From Enterococcus_K sp051713825 (GTDB lineage Bacteria; Bacillota; Bacilli; Lactobacillales; Enterococcaceae): 64,000 nt of DNA. A program made the translations under genes and the position numbers. The notes under the pieces were generated by a model. That model worked only from the letters and a program-made list of their open reading frames with translations. It made no database searches and had not been told where the DNA came from. Every line of letters begins with the position of its first letter. Within the stretch, counting starts at the first letter, position 1. The stretch lies in contig NZ_JBIOQR010000001.1 in assembly GCF_051713825.1 (NCBI RefSeq), positions 2,294,001 to 2,358,000 on the forward strand, written 5' to 3'. This document shows positions 42,693-50,437 of this stretch, one piece after another.

Positions 42693-44987
42693 CTACCAAT
42701 CACAATGGATTTCAGATGATAAATCTCCAATCATGATTTTCGCTTTTTTCGCGAAGTGCCAGCGATTATCCACGTTCATGTAACGCAAATCGTTAGGCGT
42801 TAGTGTGAATGTAAGCTCTAAAGTTTCATTTGGTTCCAGTAAATCTTTACGAAAGGCCTTCAAAAGCTTCTTTCGTTGAATCACGGCTCCGCCATAAAGT
42901 TTTACGAACACAAGTGAGCTTACTTTTCCAGCGACACTTCCTGTATTCTTAACTTTAACGGATACTTCGAGATTGTCAATATTCATTTTCGTTTGAAGGT
43001 CCTCATAAGTAAATGTGGTATAACTCAACCCTTCTCCAAATTCGTGGAGAGGACGACCACTTAAATCGTAGTAATTTTCTTGTTTCGAAGCCTCTCTTTG
43101 ATAATAGTAAACAGGTAATTGTTGACTATTTCGTGGATAGCTGATACTTAGACGACCGTTTGGATTGTTTTCTCCAATTAGTGTTTGAGCAATTGCTTTT
43201 CCACCCTCTTGTCCTGGAAACCAAGCGAGTAAGACTGCATCTGACAAACTTTCAACCCTAGTTAAATCATATGGACGTCCTTGTACGAGAAGGGTTATGA
43301 TAGGTTTTTTGAGACGCGCTAGTTTGGTTAGTAGCTCCTCTTGTTTTCCACCCAGAGATAACGAAGCTACATCGACGTTTTCTCCAGAATCCATGTTGAT
43401 CCCTTTTGAGGTAACTGCCCCATTCCGCAAAAATTCCATATCAAAGTTTCTCGCACTTGAACCGCCTAAGACAACGATGATAATATCTGATTCTTGGGCC
43501 AGTTCGATAGCTTTTGCCATTTTTTCTTGTTGCTTTGTTTCGTTACGGATTTCACAGCCTTCTGCATAAACCACTTCTGAGTGGACAAATTGTTGTTTAA
43601 GCTCGTTGAAAATAGTTTTTTCTTGTTGTTTTTCAGACTGAGGGGCAGAATAATCACCTAACAAATGGTAAATATTATGGGCATTCGGTCCAATAACCGC
43701 AATTTTTTTTCCATTATCTGAAAGTGGTAGAATGCCTGTATTTTTTAACAGGGTCAGACTTTCTTTCGCGACTGCTTTATTTAATTTTTTTGATTCCGTA
43801 AATAAAGTTGCCCATTTTTTACTAGGATCTTCGACAAACGGTTGTTCGAACAACCCTAGTAAGAATTTAATAGCAAGGACTCTTCTGACTGAATTGTTTA
43901 AATCTTCTTCATCGATAATGCCAGACGTAACGCCCGCTTCAATTTTTGTATAGGTTTCATCCCACAAACTCAAGTCAACACCTGCGGCTAGTGCGTCGGC
44001 GGCCGCTTCAGTTTGAGATTCATAGACATCCTGCAAACGATCTAATGCAATCCCATCTGCCATGACAATCCCTTGAAATCCTTGTTCATTGCGCAGCTTT
44101 TCCTCAAAAAGGACTCGATTTGAATGACAAGGTACCCCATCGATATCATTATAAGCAGCCATGACACCAACCGCATTACGTGTACTGTGTAATAATGGTG
44201 TGTAGACATCTGCAAATTCTCGAGTACCTATAGGAACAGTCCCTGAATTATGTCCGCCTTGCGCTTCCCCTTGAGCAATACAGTGTTTTAAAATGACCCC
44301 GATTTGTTGAGACGATTTGTTGATTTCTAAAACAGAAGCATCTAGAAAATCAGTTTGGTCTTCAATGAGATTCCCTTGAAATCCTTTAACAATCGCTTCA
44401 GTCATTTTGGCACCGACGATGGGATCTTCACCAAAACATTCTTCTGATCGACCCCATCGTGGATCTTTCATTAAATCAAGTGTTGAAACCAAGGCAAGAT
44501 GTACCCCTTTTGCCGCTAGCTCTTGTGCCATTAATTCACTTGTTTGTTGAATTAATTCAGGATTAAATGTGCTGCCACGACCAATATTTGTCGGATAAGA
44601 AATGCTATCTAATCCTTGATGCCCATGCGGACACTCTTCGGCGATTAAAGCGGGAATCCCCCAACGAGAGTTTTTAATGATGTAGGCTTGGATTTGATTG
44701 GTGACTTTCCAGCTATCAACAGCTTTTATCCCATTTGAATAGTCAACTTTGGACCAAGGATCAGAGCGGAATAAACCATATAAGGCGCCAATACCACCTC
44801 CCCATGCGACGTGCTCGGTAAAGGTTTCAGTGAGAACAATCCCGTCTCCTTCTTTTTTATAACATTCCCAACCATAGAGATGTTGATTCACTTGGCCGAC
44901 TTTTTCTTGGACATTCATTCGACCTAATAAATCTTCTACACGTTGACGAATCGATAATTCCGGATTTTGATAGGGATATTTAGACAA
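42693..44987 (-). CDS. GH3 beta-glycosidase
   Basis: The 764-residue enzyme has the GH3 barrel, including LVSTLDLMKDPRWGRSEECFGEDP and the nucleophile region GIVMADGIALDRL, where Asp follows MA instead of the common SDW. The alpha/beta sandwich has KIAVIGPNAHNIYHLLGDY, and a fibronectin-III-like tail is present. There is no signal peptide, so it cleaves imported, probably phosphorylated or free beta-glucosides or xylosides. The likely start is TTG: AAGGAG lies nine bases upstream and its ATG alternative at 45005 lies before that signal. It overlaps the end of the EIIC gene by 8 bp. Confidence 0.88.
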   Translation of the reverse strand: MSKYPYQNPELSIRQRVEDLLGRMNVQEKVGQVNQHLYGWECYKKEGDGIVLTETFTEHVAWGGGIGALYGLFRSDPWSKVDYSNGIKAVDSWKVTNQIQAYIIKNSRWGIPALIAEECPHGHQGLDSISYPTNIGRGSTFNPELIQQTSELMAQELAAKGVHLALVSTLDLMKDPRWGRSEECFGEDPIVGAKMTEAIVKGFQGNLIEDQTDFLDASVLEINKSSQQIGVILKHCIAQGEAQGGHNSGTVPIGTREFADVYTPLLHSTRNAVGVMAAYNDIDGVPCHSNRVLFEEKLRNEQGFQGIVMADGIALDRLQDVYESQTEAAADALAAGVDLSLWDETYTKIEAGVTSGIIDEEDLNNSVRRVLAIKFLLGLFEQPFVEDPSKKWATLFTESKKLNKAVAKESLTLLKNTGILPLSDNGKKIAVIGPNAHNIYHLLGDYSAPQSEKQQEKTIFNELKQQFVHSEVVYAEGCEIRNETKQQEKMAKAIELAQESDIIIVVLGGSSARNFDMEFLRNGAVTSKGINMDSGENVDVASLSLGGKQEELLTKLARLKKPIITLLVQGRPYDLTRVESLSDAVLLAWFPGQEGGKAIAQTLIGENNPNGRLSISYPRNSQQLPVYYYQREASKQENYYDLSGRPLHEFGEGLSYTTFTYEDLQTKMNIDNLEVSVKVKNTGSVAGKVSSLVFVKLYGGAVIQRKKLLKAFRKDLLEPNETLELTFTLTPNDLRYMNVDNRWHFAKKAKIMIGDLSSEIHCDW

Positions 44988-46320
44988 GCTCGGACACTCC
45001 TTCATGTCGTTCTTTGTTTGCAGCTAAGACAAATGGTAAGAATAAGAAGACATCTAAGATAATTAAAAGAACTGTTAAAATGGATGCCATGATATCACCG
45101 CCTGTTGCGATAAAGGTTTGAAAGACAGGTGGTGTAATCCATGGAGCTGCAGCAACGGTTTTCCCGATTAAGCCAGTGCTGGTTGCAAAATAGGCAATTA
45201 CTAAGTTAATCGAAGGAATAATCGCACAAGGAATCATAAAGATTGGATTCATTACTACAGGTAAACCGAACATCACCGGTTCAGTGATATTAAACAGACA
45301 AGTCGTCAAGCCAAATTTAGCGATTTGACGTTGCTCTTGTCTTTTTGACGCCCACAAAATAGCAATCACTAATGGTAAGATACATCCTCCTCCACCAATT
45401 AACCCGAAGGCATTTGTAAAAGGTTCAGTAATAATGTTTGGAATATCTTTTCCAGCCGAAAAAGCATCCATATTCTCTTGAATAGACTGTAATAAAGGTG
45501 CTTGACGAATCGGTGCCAAGATACTTGAACCATGCATCCCAAAGACCCATAGAAAATCTGAGAAAAATTGTAGGAATAAGATACCAGGGACAGATAATAC
45601 AAACGCTTTTAAAGGTGTTTGGATTAAAAATTCAATCAGTTCTGGGAAATTTAAGCCTGTTGTTTTATCTAAAACGAATACGAAAATAGCAAAAATTAGA
45701 ATAACTAATATTTCTGGTACTAATGAATTAAACGAAGTGGCTACTGCTGGCGGTACTCCATCAGGCATTTTGATTTTTAATTTTTTAAATTTAGCCAAGC
45801 GAATAAATAGTTCGGTTCCAAGAAGAGAAGCAATCATTGCTGTGGCAAGACCTGAAGAGGATGTTAAACTTTGTAAAAAGACGCCTCCAACTTCAGCAGT
45901 ACTCCCGTCAGCAAGCGTCACAACACTTTGGACAGGCATGAGAATAAACATCACCGCAATACTCAAAATCCCAGCATGCACTGCATTAAAAGCAGGATCA
46001 TCAATTTGTCCAGAACGAACATAGTGAGAAGCTAAATTCCAACCAATATTGTAACAAACAACAATTGCTAAAATACTCATCGTTCCATTGTTGACGATCA
46101 TGGCTAAATCAGCCAGAAAACTCAAGTTAATCACTTTTTGAACAGTTTCATTTGAAAAAATTAGAGCATTTAATAAAACCATGACGGATGCCGCCATGAC
46201 AAGTGGCATCGTAAAGATAAAGCTATCTCTGATGGCCAATAAATGGCGTTGACTGTTCATTTTTGACACAATTGGTAATAATTTTTCTGACAGTTTGTCT
46301 ACAAATTTCATAGTGTTCAT
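44980..46320 (-). CDS. PTS EIIC component, cellobiose/lactose family
   Basis: The 446-residue membrane protein has about ten helices and matches the CelB-type EIIC: MHGSSILAPIRQAPL and the substrate signature FNITEPVMFGLPVVMNPIFMIP near residue 345. It transports and co-phosphorylates beta-glucosides when partnered with EIIA and EIIB, but no such genes are in this operon, so it must borrow them. The order EIIC-GH3-LacI suggests uptake of a beta-glucoside. A free-sugar GH3 enzyme after a PTS is less usual than GH1, which leaves the real flow uncertain. Confidence 0.9.
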   Translation of the reverse strand: MNTMKFVDKLSEKLLPIVSKMNSQRHLLAIRDSFIFTMPLVMAASVMVLLNALIFSNETVQKVINLSFLADLAMIVNNGTMSILAIVVCYNIGWNLASHYVRSGQIDDPAFNAVHAGILSIAVMFILMPVQSVVTLADGSTAEVGGVFLQSLTSSSGLATAMIASLLGTELFIRLAKFKKLKIKMPDGVPPAVATSFNSLVPEILVILIFAIFVFVLDKTTGLNFPELIEFLIQTPLKAFVLSVPGILFLQFFSDFLWVFGMHGSSILAPIRQAPLLQSIQENMDAFSAGKDIPNIITEPFTNAFGLIGGGGCILPLVIAILWASKRQEQRQIAKFGLTTCLFNITEPVMFGLPVVMNPIFMIPCAIIPSINLVIAYFATSTGLIGKTVAAAPWITPPVFQTFIATGGDIMASILTVLLIILDVFLFLPFVLAANKERHEGVSELV

Positions 46321-46338
46321 CTCCTAAAATAATAAAAT

Positions 46339-46350
46339 TGAACCGGTTCA
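46339..46350. promoter_or_regulatory. LacI-type operator before the EIIC gene
   Basis: TGAACCGGTTCA is a perfect 12-bp palindrome with a central CG, typical of LacI-family operators. It lies 19 bp upstream of the EIIC start. Confidence 0.7.
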
Positions 46351-46473
46351 TTTTTAAACTATATCATATATTTTTAATTTTGCAACTATTATTTGAATAC
46401 GGATACAAAATGATTCGTTAAATGGAACAGGTGATTTTTAGTTGCGAAGAATTATTATCGAAGGTTATTAGTC

Positions 46474-47206
46474 AAGGTTGGGACATAACTCTCTTTATCC
46501 GAATAAACGGTGGGTACAGAAGCAACTCCATCTGCACGTTGTTCCGCTCTCAACAACTTCTACGCATGGGACATGCTAGAGTTGAAGGTTCGGAAATAAG
46601 CTGAAATTGCTGTGAAACACTATTTACAAAGGAAATAGATGTAGAACAGTACCTACCCGGTGCTGTGAAACACTATTTACAAAGGAAATAGATGTAGAAC
46701 AGTACCTACCCGGTGCTGTGAAATACTATTTACAAAGGAAATAGATGTAGAACAGTACCTACCCGGTGCTGTGAAATACTATTTACAAAGGAAATAGATG
46801 TAGAACAGTACCTACCCGGTGCTGTGAAACACTATTTACAAAGGAAATAGATGTAGAACAGTACCTACTTGGTCACAAAAATCTGTAGAGCACCACGTAG
46901 GAATCAATCAACATCGAAAGAAAGGCTTTCGTGTTTCTTATCGTTTCCGTGAATTCCATCTACACTCCGATCTCATCAATTTCTAAAGGTGAAACACCTT
47001 AAGAATTGAAGGACTGCGTTTCGCTCTCAACAACTTCTACGCATGAGACATGCTAGAGTTGAAGGTTCTTATTGCTGTAAAACACAACGAAGCATGAGTT
47101 GATGTTGCACAGTACCTAATCGGTGCTGTAAAACACAACGAAGTATGAGTTGATGTTGCACAGTACCTACCCGGTTCTCGGAGTTAAACACTTCTGTCCC
47201 AACCTT
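46474..47206. repeat. Compound modular repeat island, copy C
   Basis: The 733-bp island is bounded by the 12-bp inverted repeat AAGGTTGGGACA / TGTCCCAACCTT. It contains the ATCCGAATAAACGG...CAACTCCATCT module, a CAACTTCTACGCATG hairpin, five 53-bp tandem units, then a reverse-complement version of copy A with two 51-bp units. No gene with a ribosome site is present between 46321 and 47339; an open frame at 46422-46604 crosses the left end and looks spurious. Confidence 0.88.
46609..46873 (+). repeat. Five tandem 53-bp units
   Basis: The units start at 46609, 46662, 46715, 46768 and 46821. Each runs from GCTGTGAAACAC through CTATTTACAAAGGAAATAG to ACAGTACCTACCCGGT. Only one or two bases differ among them. 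Unit junctions form ACAGTACC-taccc-GGTGCTGT hairpins, and each interior forms a CTATTT/AAATAG hairpin. Confidence 0.95.
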
Positions 47207-47266
47207 ATATCTTCTCTATCATATTTCTAAAAAAAAATCTTAAATTCTTTTAATAAGGGTTTTTGC

Positions 47267-47295
47267 TTGCATTTTATTCTAATTGGCGTTATTAC
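47267..47295 (+). promoter_or_regulatory. Possible promoter of the hsp20 gene
   Basis: TTGCAT and TATTAC are spaced 17 bp, 45 bp upstream of the start codon. The -10 is weak. I see no CtsR or CIRCE box. Confidence 0.45.
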
Positions 47296-47339
47296 TGAAG
47301 TGTAGGAACACTAATACTAATTTGAAAGGATGATTTATT

Positions 47340-47756
47340 ATGGCTAATGTTCCAAGTATTCGTGATATGTTTCCAGATTTTAGAGATGTGTTCAGTCCGA
47401 CCTTTAATGATTTTTTAGGGTCCTCGGCTGCTCCTAAGGTTGATTTGAAGGAGTCAGATAAGGAGTATGAGTTGACAGCGGATATGCCAGGTTGCGATAA
47501 AGAAGATACTGTTGTTGAATATGCCAATGATACTTTAACTATTTCTGCCAAACATGAAACCCATTCTGAAGAAAAAGAAGACGACAAGAACTATCTTCGT
47601 AAAGAACGAAGTATGATTTCTTATAACCGATCCTTCTATTTGCCAAATGTCGACGAAGATAAAATAACTGGTGAATTCAAAAAAGGTGTCTTGCATTTGA
47701 CGTTACCTAAATCTGAAAATCATAAAAAAGACAGCAAACGAATTGAATTAAAATAG
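47340..47756 (+). CDS. Small heat-shock protein, Hsp20/alpha-crystallin family
   Basis: The 138-residue chaperone has a variable N-terminus with FPDFRDVFSPTFNDF, an alpha-crystallin domain (about 33-125) running from PKVDLKESDKEYELTADMPG to NYLRKERSMISYNRSFYLP, and the closing GVLHLTLPKSE motif. Such proteins hold unfolded proteins in an ATP-independent way. The C-terminal I-x-I motif is weak (RIELK). GAAAGG supports the ATG. It is monocistronic and ends at a strong terminator. It lies directly right of the repeat island. Confidence 0.95.
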   Translation: MANVPSIRDMFPDFRDVFSPTFNDFLGSSAAPKVDLKESDKEYELTADMPGCDKEDTVVEYANDTLTISAKHETHSEEKEDDKNYLRKERSMISYNRSFYLPNVDEDKITGEFKKGVLHLTLPKSENHKKDSKRIELK

Positions 47757-47780
47757 AATCGTTCGAATAGTTAAATGAAA

Positions 47781-47823
47781 ATAGTGCTACCCTTACCTCT
47801 TTCTTTAGGTAAGAGTGGCACTA
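47781..47823. terminator. Terminator between hsp20 and pcp
   Basis: An 18-bp stem with two mismatches (ATAGTGC and CTTACCT pairing with AGGTAAG and GCACTAT) encloses an 8-nt loop. It lies between convergent genes and is flanked by A- and T-rich ends. Confidence 0.88.
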
Positions 47824-47839
47824 TTTTTATGAATCAAAT

Positions 47840-48487
47840 TTAATGAGTGGTTCCTTCGACTGCTTTGACATCTTCTTTTCCATCGAAAGTGACAATTGCT
47901 TCGATTGCTTTTTCTAAAGAAGTGATGATGTCTGTTAAGCTCATGAATGGGCTAGCTGGTTTATCAACAACTTGAGATGAGATAAACGGCACATGTATGA
48001 ATCCGCCTTGAATCTCTGGGAATTCTTTATCAATCATATATTGGACTTGATACATGATATGGTTGCAGACAAAGGTTCCAGCAGAGTTTGAGAGTGCGGC
48101 TGGTAGTCCGGCTTTTTTGATTGCTTGAACCATCGCTTTAACTGGAAGCTGTGTAAAGTAAGCAGGGGCTCCGTCTTCGTGAATGGGCACATCAATCGGT
48201 TGATTGCCTTCATTATCAGGGATACGGGCATCGTCAACATTAATCGCTACTCGTTCAGGGGTTACGGTAAAACGTCCTCCTGCTTGGCCAATATTTAGAA
48301 CAACGTCAGGCTTGTGCGCTAAAATGGCTTTTTTTGTGACTTCAGCAGATTTGTTGAAGACGGTTGGAATCTCTAATTTGATAATTTCTGCACCCTTTAT
48401 AACAGCGGGTAAGCCTTTTACTGCTTCTAACGCAGGGTTGGTTGATTCGCCACCAAATGGATCGAATCCTGTAACTAAAATTTTCAT
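47840..48487 (-). CDS. pcp: Pyrrolidone-carboxylate peptidase
   Basis: The cytosolic C15 cysteine peptidase removes N-terminal pyroglutamate from peptides. The 215-residue product has the triad Glu78 (TPERVAIN), Cys141 (SAGTFVCNHIMY) and His165 (FIHVPF). The ATG used lies eight bases after AAGGA; one three codons upstream overlaps it. It is the last gene of a leftward group with two membrane proteins of the DUF969 and DUF979 families. These often accompany pcp and may move 5-oxoproline or its peptides, by inference. Confidence 0.95.
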   Translation of the reverse strand: MKILVTGFDPFGGESTNPALEAVKGLPAVIKGAEIIKLEIPTVFNKSAEVTKKAILAHKPDVVLNIGQAGGRFTVTPERVAINVDDARIPDNEGNQPIDVPIHEDGAPAYFTQLPVKAMVQAIKKAGLPAALSNSAGTFVCNHIMYQVQYMIDKEFPEIQGGFIHVPFISSQVVDKPASPFMSLTDIITSLEKAIEAIVTFDGKEDVKAVEGTTH

Positions 48488-48520
48488 GCAATTCATCCTT
48501 CCTTCTTTTTTATTATACGT

Positions 48521-49483
48521 CTAAAAAGCTAAAAAATACATTAATGCGATATGGACGATAATCATGATAAAGGCCATGGGTGCTTGCGTCTTGATAACGC
48601 CATTCGTGTCCTTCATTTCCAATAACGCAGCGGGTAACGCATTAAAATTTGCGGCCATTGGAGTTAACAACGTCCCACAAAATCCAGCCGTCATCGCAAG
48701 TGTTCCAGCAACAACTGGATCCCCACCTTGTGCCATGACAAAAGGAACGCCAATTCCGGCAGTTATAACTGTGAATGCGGCAAAGCCATTTCCCATGACC
48801 ATAGTGAAAATTACCATACCTAGACAGTAAGCAACCACACCAGCTAATCGATTTCCTTCAGGTACAAAACCGGAAATCGCACTTGAAATCACGTTACCAA
48901 CACCTGAAGCATTAAAAATCACACCGAGAGCCGCTAAGAGCTGTGGTAAAATCCCAGTGGTTCCGACAGATTGGAACATTCTATCGGTATCATCTAACAT
49001 AGTTTTAGGTTTTGCACGTGTAATCACCATTGCTACGAGCAAAGCAACGATTGAGGCGATTCCAATCCCGACTTGACCTCCGAGTGGCGTGTATGAAATT
49101 CCAACTGCACAGGCAGCAAGTAATACGGATGGGAAAAAGACCCAGCTACCAATTCGTTTGGCCGATTCTTCCCCTTCTTTTTCCGTTATTTCGGCAATTT
49201 TACCAATCTTGACTTGTTTGAAGAGGGTCAATCCGCCGATAATACATAAAAGAATACCTGAAATAATATAAGGCATGAAGTTTCCTGCCGCAAAGATGAC
49301 GCCAAGAATGAACCAGAATAAGCCAGTCCCAATTCTTGCTTTATTAGTCTTGTCACGGAATGCTCGAACAGAGGTCATAATTGAAAGTAAACCAATTAAA
49401 ATATAGAAAAATTCCAGGATTGTCGGAACAAATTCGGTCAAACCAAAGTAAAACGCCGAGATAGTTGAAAAGAATTCAGCCAT
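48521..49483 (-). CDS. DUF979 membrane protein, possible transporter subunit
   Basis: A 320-residue polytopic protein with about ten hydrophobic segments, matching the DUF979 family by its layout and by its partner. Characteristic are FIGLLSIMTSVRAFRDKTNKARIGTG near the N-terminus, GILPQLLAALGVIFNASGVG, and GGDPVVAGTLAMTAGFCGTLLTPMAANFNALPAALLEM near the C-terminus; these look like parts of a large ion- or acid-transporter superfamily. Its ATG overlaps the stop of the DUF969 gene by one base (TAATG). The gene pair and pcp suggest uptake or export of pyroglutamate. No biochemical proof is implied. Confidence 0.78.
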   Translation of the reverse strand: MAEFFSTISAFYFGLTEFVPTILEFFYILIGLLSIMTSVRAFRDKTNKARIGTGLFWFILGVIFAAGNFMPYIISGILLCIIGGLTLFKQVKIGKIAEITEKEGEESAKRIGSWVFFPSVLLAACAVGISYTPLGGQVGIGIASIVALLVAMVITRAKPKTMLDDTDRMFQSVGTTGILPQLLAALGVIFNASGVGNVISSAISGFVPEGNRLAGVVAYCLGMVIFTMVMGNGFAAFTVITAGIGVPFVMAQGGDPVVAGTLAMTAGFCGTLLTPMAANFNALPAALLEMKDTNGVIKTQAPMAFIMIIVHIALMYFLAF

Positions 49484-50169
49484 TATTTATGTCCCCCTTT
49501 TTTTCCATATTTTTTAGCCAGTCTACGGTCAAATAGCATGTTTGAAATCGCAGTGATGACTAACGTGATTAACGCAACTAGTAAGGCCATTCTTGAAATA
49601 CTAGCTTCAGAAACATTATAGTTAAGGTCTTTGAGTGTTCCTGCAATTAATAATACACCGGAAGCTGCCACAAAGGTATTTTGTGCAAAAAAGTTCCCGT
49701 AGTTTTCATTTGCAGCCGCACGCGCTTTGATTTTGTCTTCATCTTCTGGTGAAATTTTCCCATACTTCGTTTCTGCAGCGGCTTGTGCCATTGGGTTAAC
49801 AATTGGTCGGACAAATTGTGGGTGTCCAGAAATTCGAATACCAAAAAATCCGGCAACCTCACGAATCACTGTATACAGGGTTAAAAACATTCCTGGTGTG
49901 AGCCCTTTTATTTTCTCAATTAGAATAACTGCTTGTTGACGCAAACCAAATCGTTCAGATAGGCCAATCATTGGTAAAGTTAACAGGAAAATAGTTACCA
50001 AGCGATTGTTTACGAAGGCCTCCCCTAGCATAGTGAGGAAGTCTACAATTGAAATTCCAGAAACAAGTGCAGTAGCTAATGCTGCAATAATAACAACAGC
50101 AATCGTGTCGAATTTAAAAATAAAGCCAACTAAAATAATTAGAATGCCAATTAATTTTATCCATTCCAT
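49483..50169 (-). CDS. DUF969 membrane protein, partner of DUF979
   Basis: The 228-residue protein has about six hydrophobic segments and matches DUF969: MEWIKLIGILIILVGFIFKFDTIAVVI at the start, LPMIGLSERFGLRQQAVILIEKIKG and GFFGIRISGHPQFVRPIVNPMAQAAAE in the middle. The highly conserved GHPQFVRPxxxPM loop between helices may be functional. AAGGAG precedes the ATG. It starts a three-gene leftward group ending in pcp. DUF969 and DUF979 together look like two halves of one carrier. Confidence 0.78.
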   Translation of the reverse strand: MEWIKLIGILIILVGFIFKFDTIAVVIIAALATALVSGISIVDFLTMLGEAFVNNRLVTIFLLTLPMIGLSERFGLRQQAVILIEKIKGLTPGMFLTLYTVIREVAGFFGIRISGHPQFVRPIVNPMAQAAAETKYGKISPEDEDKIKARAAANENYGNFFAQNTFVAASGVLLIAGTLKDLNYNVSEASISRMALLVALITLVITAISNMLFDRRLAKKYGKKGGHK

Positions 50170-50276
50170 TTTTGTTCATCTCCTTAAAAGTAATAGATTA
50201 ATTATAAAACAAGTAGAATTAGCAAGCAAAATAACTCAAGTTTTTCTCATTGTATTTTCATGTCCGGATAAATAAA

Positions 50277-50336
50277 AAAACGAAAGACCTACCTTCTATT
50301 CCGAAAACGATTTTCCTGAATGAGTAAAGTAGGTCT
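50277..50336 (-). terminator. Terminator of the nhaC end of the tyrosine cluster
   Basis: Read leftward, AGACCTAC and GTAGGTCT enclose a nested GAAAATCGTTTTC hairpin and are followed by TTTCGTTTTTTT. It lies about 100 bp beyond the nhaC stop. Confidence 0.7.
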
Positions 50337-50437
50337 ATTGGACAAACCAGCCACTGATTGTTGGCAAAAATAATTAGCTGACTAAACGTGTTTAAGCTAT
50401 AAACATGGGTCTTTTATCTACCTATTCCAGTAATGGT

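Noticed and set aside
46422..46604. 60-codon plus-strand frame at the left edge of the repeat island
   Set aside because: It crosses the repeat boundary, lacks a ribosome site and encodes nothing recognisable.
46609..46873. CRISPR array
   Set aside because: The 'spacers' are identical to each other, the unit is a 53-bp tandem repeat, and no cas gene is present.
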